From Paradesulfitobacterium ferrireducens (lineage in GTDB: Bacteria > Bacillota > Desulfitobacteriia > Desulfitobacteriales > Desulfitobacteriaceae): DNA of 64,000 nt. A model generated the notes under the pieces. That model had not been told where the DNA came from and made no database searches. It saw only the letters and a program-made list of their open reading frames with translations. The stretch spans positions 62,001-126,000 of the forward strand of contig NZ_JAFLRH010000002.1 in the NCBI RefSeq assembly GCF_017310645.1, written 5' to 3'. Shown piece after piece: positions 61,984-64,000 of this stretch. The translations under genes were made by a program, and so were the position numbers. Positions within the stretch are counted from its first letter, which is position 1, and the number at the start of each line of letters is the position of its first letter.

Positions 61984-64000
61984 ATGATCAGCAACATAGA
62001 CATTGCCCAGGCGATGACCGTTAAGCTTGATCCGGTTTTGCCCGAATACCCTAAATTCGTCCAAGGGATTCGGCGGGCACCGGACCGCGGGTTTAAGCTG
62101 ACACCGGAACAGACGAAAACAGCCTTAAAGAATGCCCTGCGCTATGTGCCCGAGGAGCTGCATGCTGCCTTGGCACCGGAATTTTTAGAAGAGTTGCGCA
62201 CTACCGGCCGCATTTACGCATACCGTTTTCGGCCCCAGGGGCGGATCTACGGCAAGCCGGTTGATGAATATAAGGGGAACTGTATTGAGGGCAAAGCTTT
62301 TCAGGTGATGATTGACAATAACCTGGATTTTGAAGTGGCCTTGTATCCGTATGAACTTGTCACTTACGGAGAAACGGGCAGTGTCTGCCAAAACTGGCTC
62401 CAGTATCGTTTGATCAAAAAGTATCTGGAGATCATGACCAATGAGCAGACGTTGGTGCTGGAATCCGGTCATCCCCTGGGCCTATTCCCGTCTAAGCCGG
62501 AAGCCCCGCGCGTGATTATTACCAATGCCATCATGGTCGGGATGTTTGACAATCAGGAAGACTGGGAAACGGCGGAACAGATGGGAGTAGCCAACTACGG
62601 CCAGATGACCGCCGGGGGCTGGATGTATATCGGGCCGCAGGGAATAGTGCACGGTACGTTTAACACCCTGCTCAACGCCGGACGCCTGAAGCTTGGAATT
62701 CCTCAGGATGGGGATTTGAAAGGACGTCTTTTTATTTCTTCCGGATTGGGCGGCATGAGCGGTGCCCAGCCTAAGGCCATCGAAATCGCCAACGGGGTCG
62801 GGATTGTGGCGGAAGTCGATGAATCCCGCATCAAGACCAGGCATGACCAGGGCTGGGTCAAAGCGGTCTCGTCCGATTTAAGCGAGGTTTTCCGGATGGC
62901 TAGGGAATATATGGACAGGAAAGAGGCCATGTCCATTGCTTACCATGGTAATGTGGTTGATCTCTTGGAATATGCGGTCAAGAACAAGATCCATATTGAT
63001 TTGCTCTCCGATCAGACCTCTTGCCATGCGGCTTATGAAGGCGGGTACTGCCCGCAGGGGGTAAGCTTTGAAGAGCGCACCCGGCTTTTGGCCCGGGACC
63101 GCCAGAAGTATCGCGAGCTGGTCGATCAAAGCCTGAAGCGCCATTTTGAGCTGATAAAAATTCTGGTTGAGCGCGGCACCTATTTCTTTGACTATGGCAA
63201 CTCTTTCATGAAGGCGATTTTTGATGCCGGAGTCAAGGAAATATCCAAAAACGGGGTGGATGAAAAAGACGGCTTTATCTTCCCGTCCTATGTCGAAGAC
63301 ATTATGGGACCGGAGCTGTTCGACTACGGATACGGCCCCTTCCGCTGGGTCTGCTTAAGCGGCAAGTATGATGATCTGCTCAAGACGGACCAAGCGGCCA
63401 TGGCCTGTATCGATCCCAACCGCCGGGGCCAGGACCGGGACAACTATGTCTGGATTCAGGATGCGGATAAAAATAAGCTGGTGGTCGGCACCCAGGCGCG
63501 TATTCTGTATCAGGATGCTGAGGGCCGGGTGAAGATTGCCCTTAAATTTAATGAAATGGTGCGCAGCGGTGAAATCGGGCCGGTGATGCTGGGCCGCGAC
63601 CATCACGATGTGAGTGGTACGGACTCTCCTTTCCGTGAAACCGCCAACATCAAAGACGGAAGCAATGTCATGGCTGACATGGCCATCCAGTCCTTCGCCG
63701 GGGATGCGGCCAGGGGTATGAGTTTGGTGGCCTTGCATAACGGCGGCGGGGTCGGTATCGGGAAAGCGATCAACGGCGGTTTCGGTTTGGTGCTCGACGG
63801 CAGCGAACGGGTGGACAATATTATAAAATCAGCTTTACTTTGGGATGTGATGGGCGGAGTTGCCCGCCGTTCCTGGGCTCGCAATCAGCATTCGATCGAA
63901 ACCAGCATGGAATTTAACGAGCGTTACCAAGGTAAAGGGCATATTACCCTGCCTTATATTCCGCAGGAAGAGCTGGTAGAGAGATTGGTTGCGGATATGT
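61984..64000 (+). CDS. hutU: Urocanate hydratase (urocanase), incomplete at the window end
   Basis: Open for 672 codons to the window edge. Urocanase landmarks in order are QNWLQYRL, the NAD-binding GQMTAGGWMYIGPQGIVHGT, SSGLGGMSGAQPKA, DQTSCHAAYEGGYCPQG, the active-site cysteine region FGPFRWVCLSG-like (here YGPFRWVCLSG), and GRDHHDVSGTDSPFRET. It converts urocanate to imidazolonepropionate using NAD as an electrophile. The length fits the long (about 675 aa) form found in anaerobes rather than the 555-residue form of Pseudomonas, so only a few codons are missing. ATG 61984 follows GGGGGA. Genes for the next steps (hutI and formimidoylglutamate breakdown) may follow. Confidence 0.92.
   Translation, partial: MISNIDIAQAMTVKLDPVLPEYPKFVQGIRRAPDRGFKLTPEQTKTALKNALRYVPEELHAALAPEFLEELRTTGRIYAYRFRPQGRIYGKPVDEYKGNCIEGKAFQVMIDNNLDFEVALYPYELVTYGETGSVCQNWLQYRLIKKYLEIMTNEQTLVLESGHPLGLFPSKPEAPRVIITNAIMVGMFDNQEDWETAEQMGVANYGQMTAGGWMYIGPQGIVHGTFNTLLNAGRLKLGIPQDGDLKGRLFISSGLGGMSGAQPKAIEIANGVGIVAEVDESRIKTRHDQGWVKAVSSDLSEVFRMAREYMDRKEAMSIAYHGNVVDLLEYAVKNKIHIDLLSDQTSCHAAYEGGYCPQGVSFEERTRLLARDRQKYRELVDQSLKRHFELIKILVERGTYFFDYGNSFMKAIFDAGVKEISKNGVDEKDGFIFPSYVEDIMGPELFDYGYGPFRWVCLSGKYDDLLKTDQAAMACIDPNRRGQDRDNYVWIQDADKNKLVVGTQARILYQDAEGRVKIALKFNEMVRSGEIGPVMLGRDHHDVSGTDSPFRETANIKDGSNVMADMAIQSFAGDAARGMSLVALHNGGGVGIGKAINGGFGLVLDGSERVDNIIKSALLWDVMGGVARRSWARNQHSIETSMEFNERYQGKGHITLPYIPQEELVERLVADM

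Overview
The window looks like a chromosomal segment of an anaerobic, low-to-mid GC Gram-positive bacterium of the class Clostridia, most like the Desulfitobacterium/Desulfosporosinus group. The evidence is strong AGGAGG-type ribosome binding sites, a MurT-GatD pair, MazEF, ferredoxin-dependent 2-oxoacid oxidoreductase, and two trimethylamine-methyltransferase-family genes with no in-frame amber codon next to a corrinoid protein. The genus is an inference from gene content; no rRNA or tRNA gene was seen.

Region 1 (1-18.3 kb): a nitroreductase tail, an SDR oxidoreductase, small membrane proteins and an MFS carrier lead into a TetR gene. A branched-chain-amino-acid-type ABC importer follows (binding protein, LivG, LivF, LivH, LivM). 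Next come an SDR, two near-identical acyl-CoA ligases flanking a KAS III-like enzyme, an iron-sulfur flavoprotein and an alpha/beta hydrolase, then a secreted protein with twelve NHL repeats. This looks like uptake and CoA activation of an unknown carboxylic acid.

Region 2 (18.4-27 kb): mixed housekeeping and accessory genes. They are a ketopantoate reductase-like gene, a reverse-strand ECF sigma/anti-sigma pair, a Phd/RelE-type toxin-antitoxin pair, murT-gatD, mazEF, a thioesterase, a class I amidotransferase and a collapsed ABC-transporter remnant. Several intergenic spaces hold dispersed repeats.

Region 3 (27-48.8 kb): an amino-acid catabolic island. It holds three GntR regulators, a second Liv-type importer, a 2-hydroxyacid dehydrogenase, a RocB-like M20 hydrolase, a class III aminotransferase, glutamate dehydrogenase, a GlcD/GlcF-like pair, a LarA-like protein, korDABC and sucCD. 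Together they could turn glutamate-family compounds into 2-oxoglutarate, succinyl-CoA, succinate and ATP.

Region 4 (48.9-64 kb) is the most interesting. A RocR-like sigma-54 activator is followed by a sigma-54 promoter and an OpuC-type quaternary-amine ABC importer, then an Fe-S protein. A second, consensus-perfect sigma-54 promoter precedes two non-pyrrolysine MttB-family methyltransferases, a histidine ammonia-lyase homologue, a corrinoid protein, an MtgA-like methyl-corrinoid:tetrahydrofolate methyltransferase and urocanase, which runs off the window. Betaine uptake and demethylation genes interleaved with histidine-degradation genes suggest a pathway for histidine betaine (hercynine) or a related compound. 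Its product would feed the glutamate-to-succinate genes of region 3. The substrate assignment is inference.
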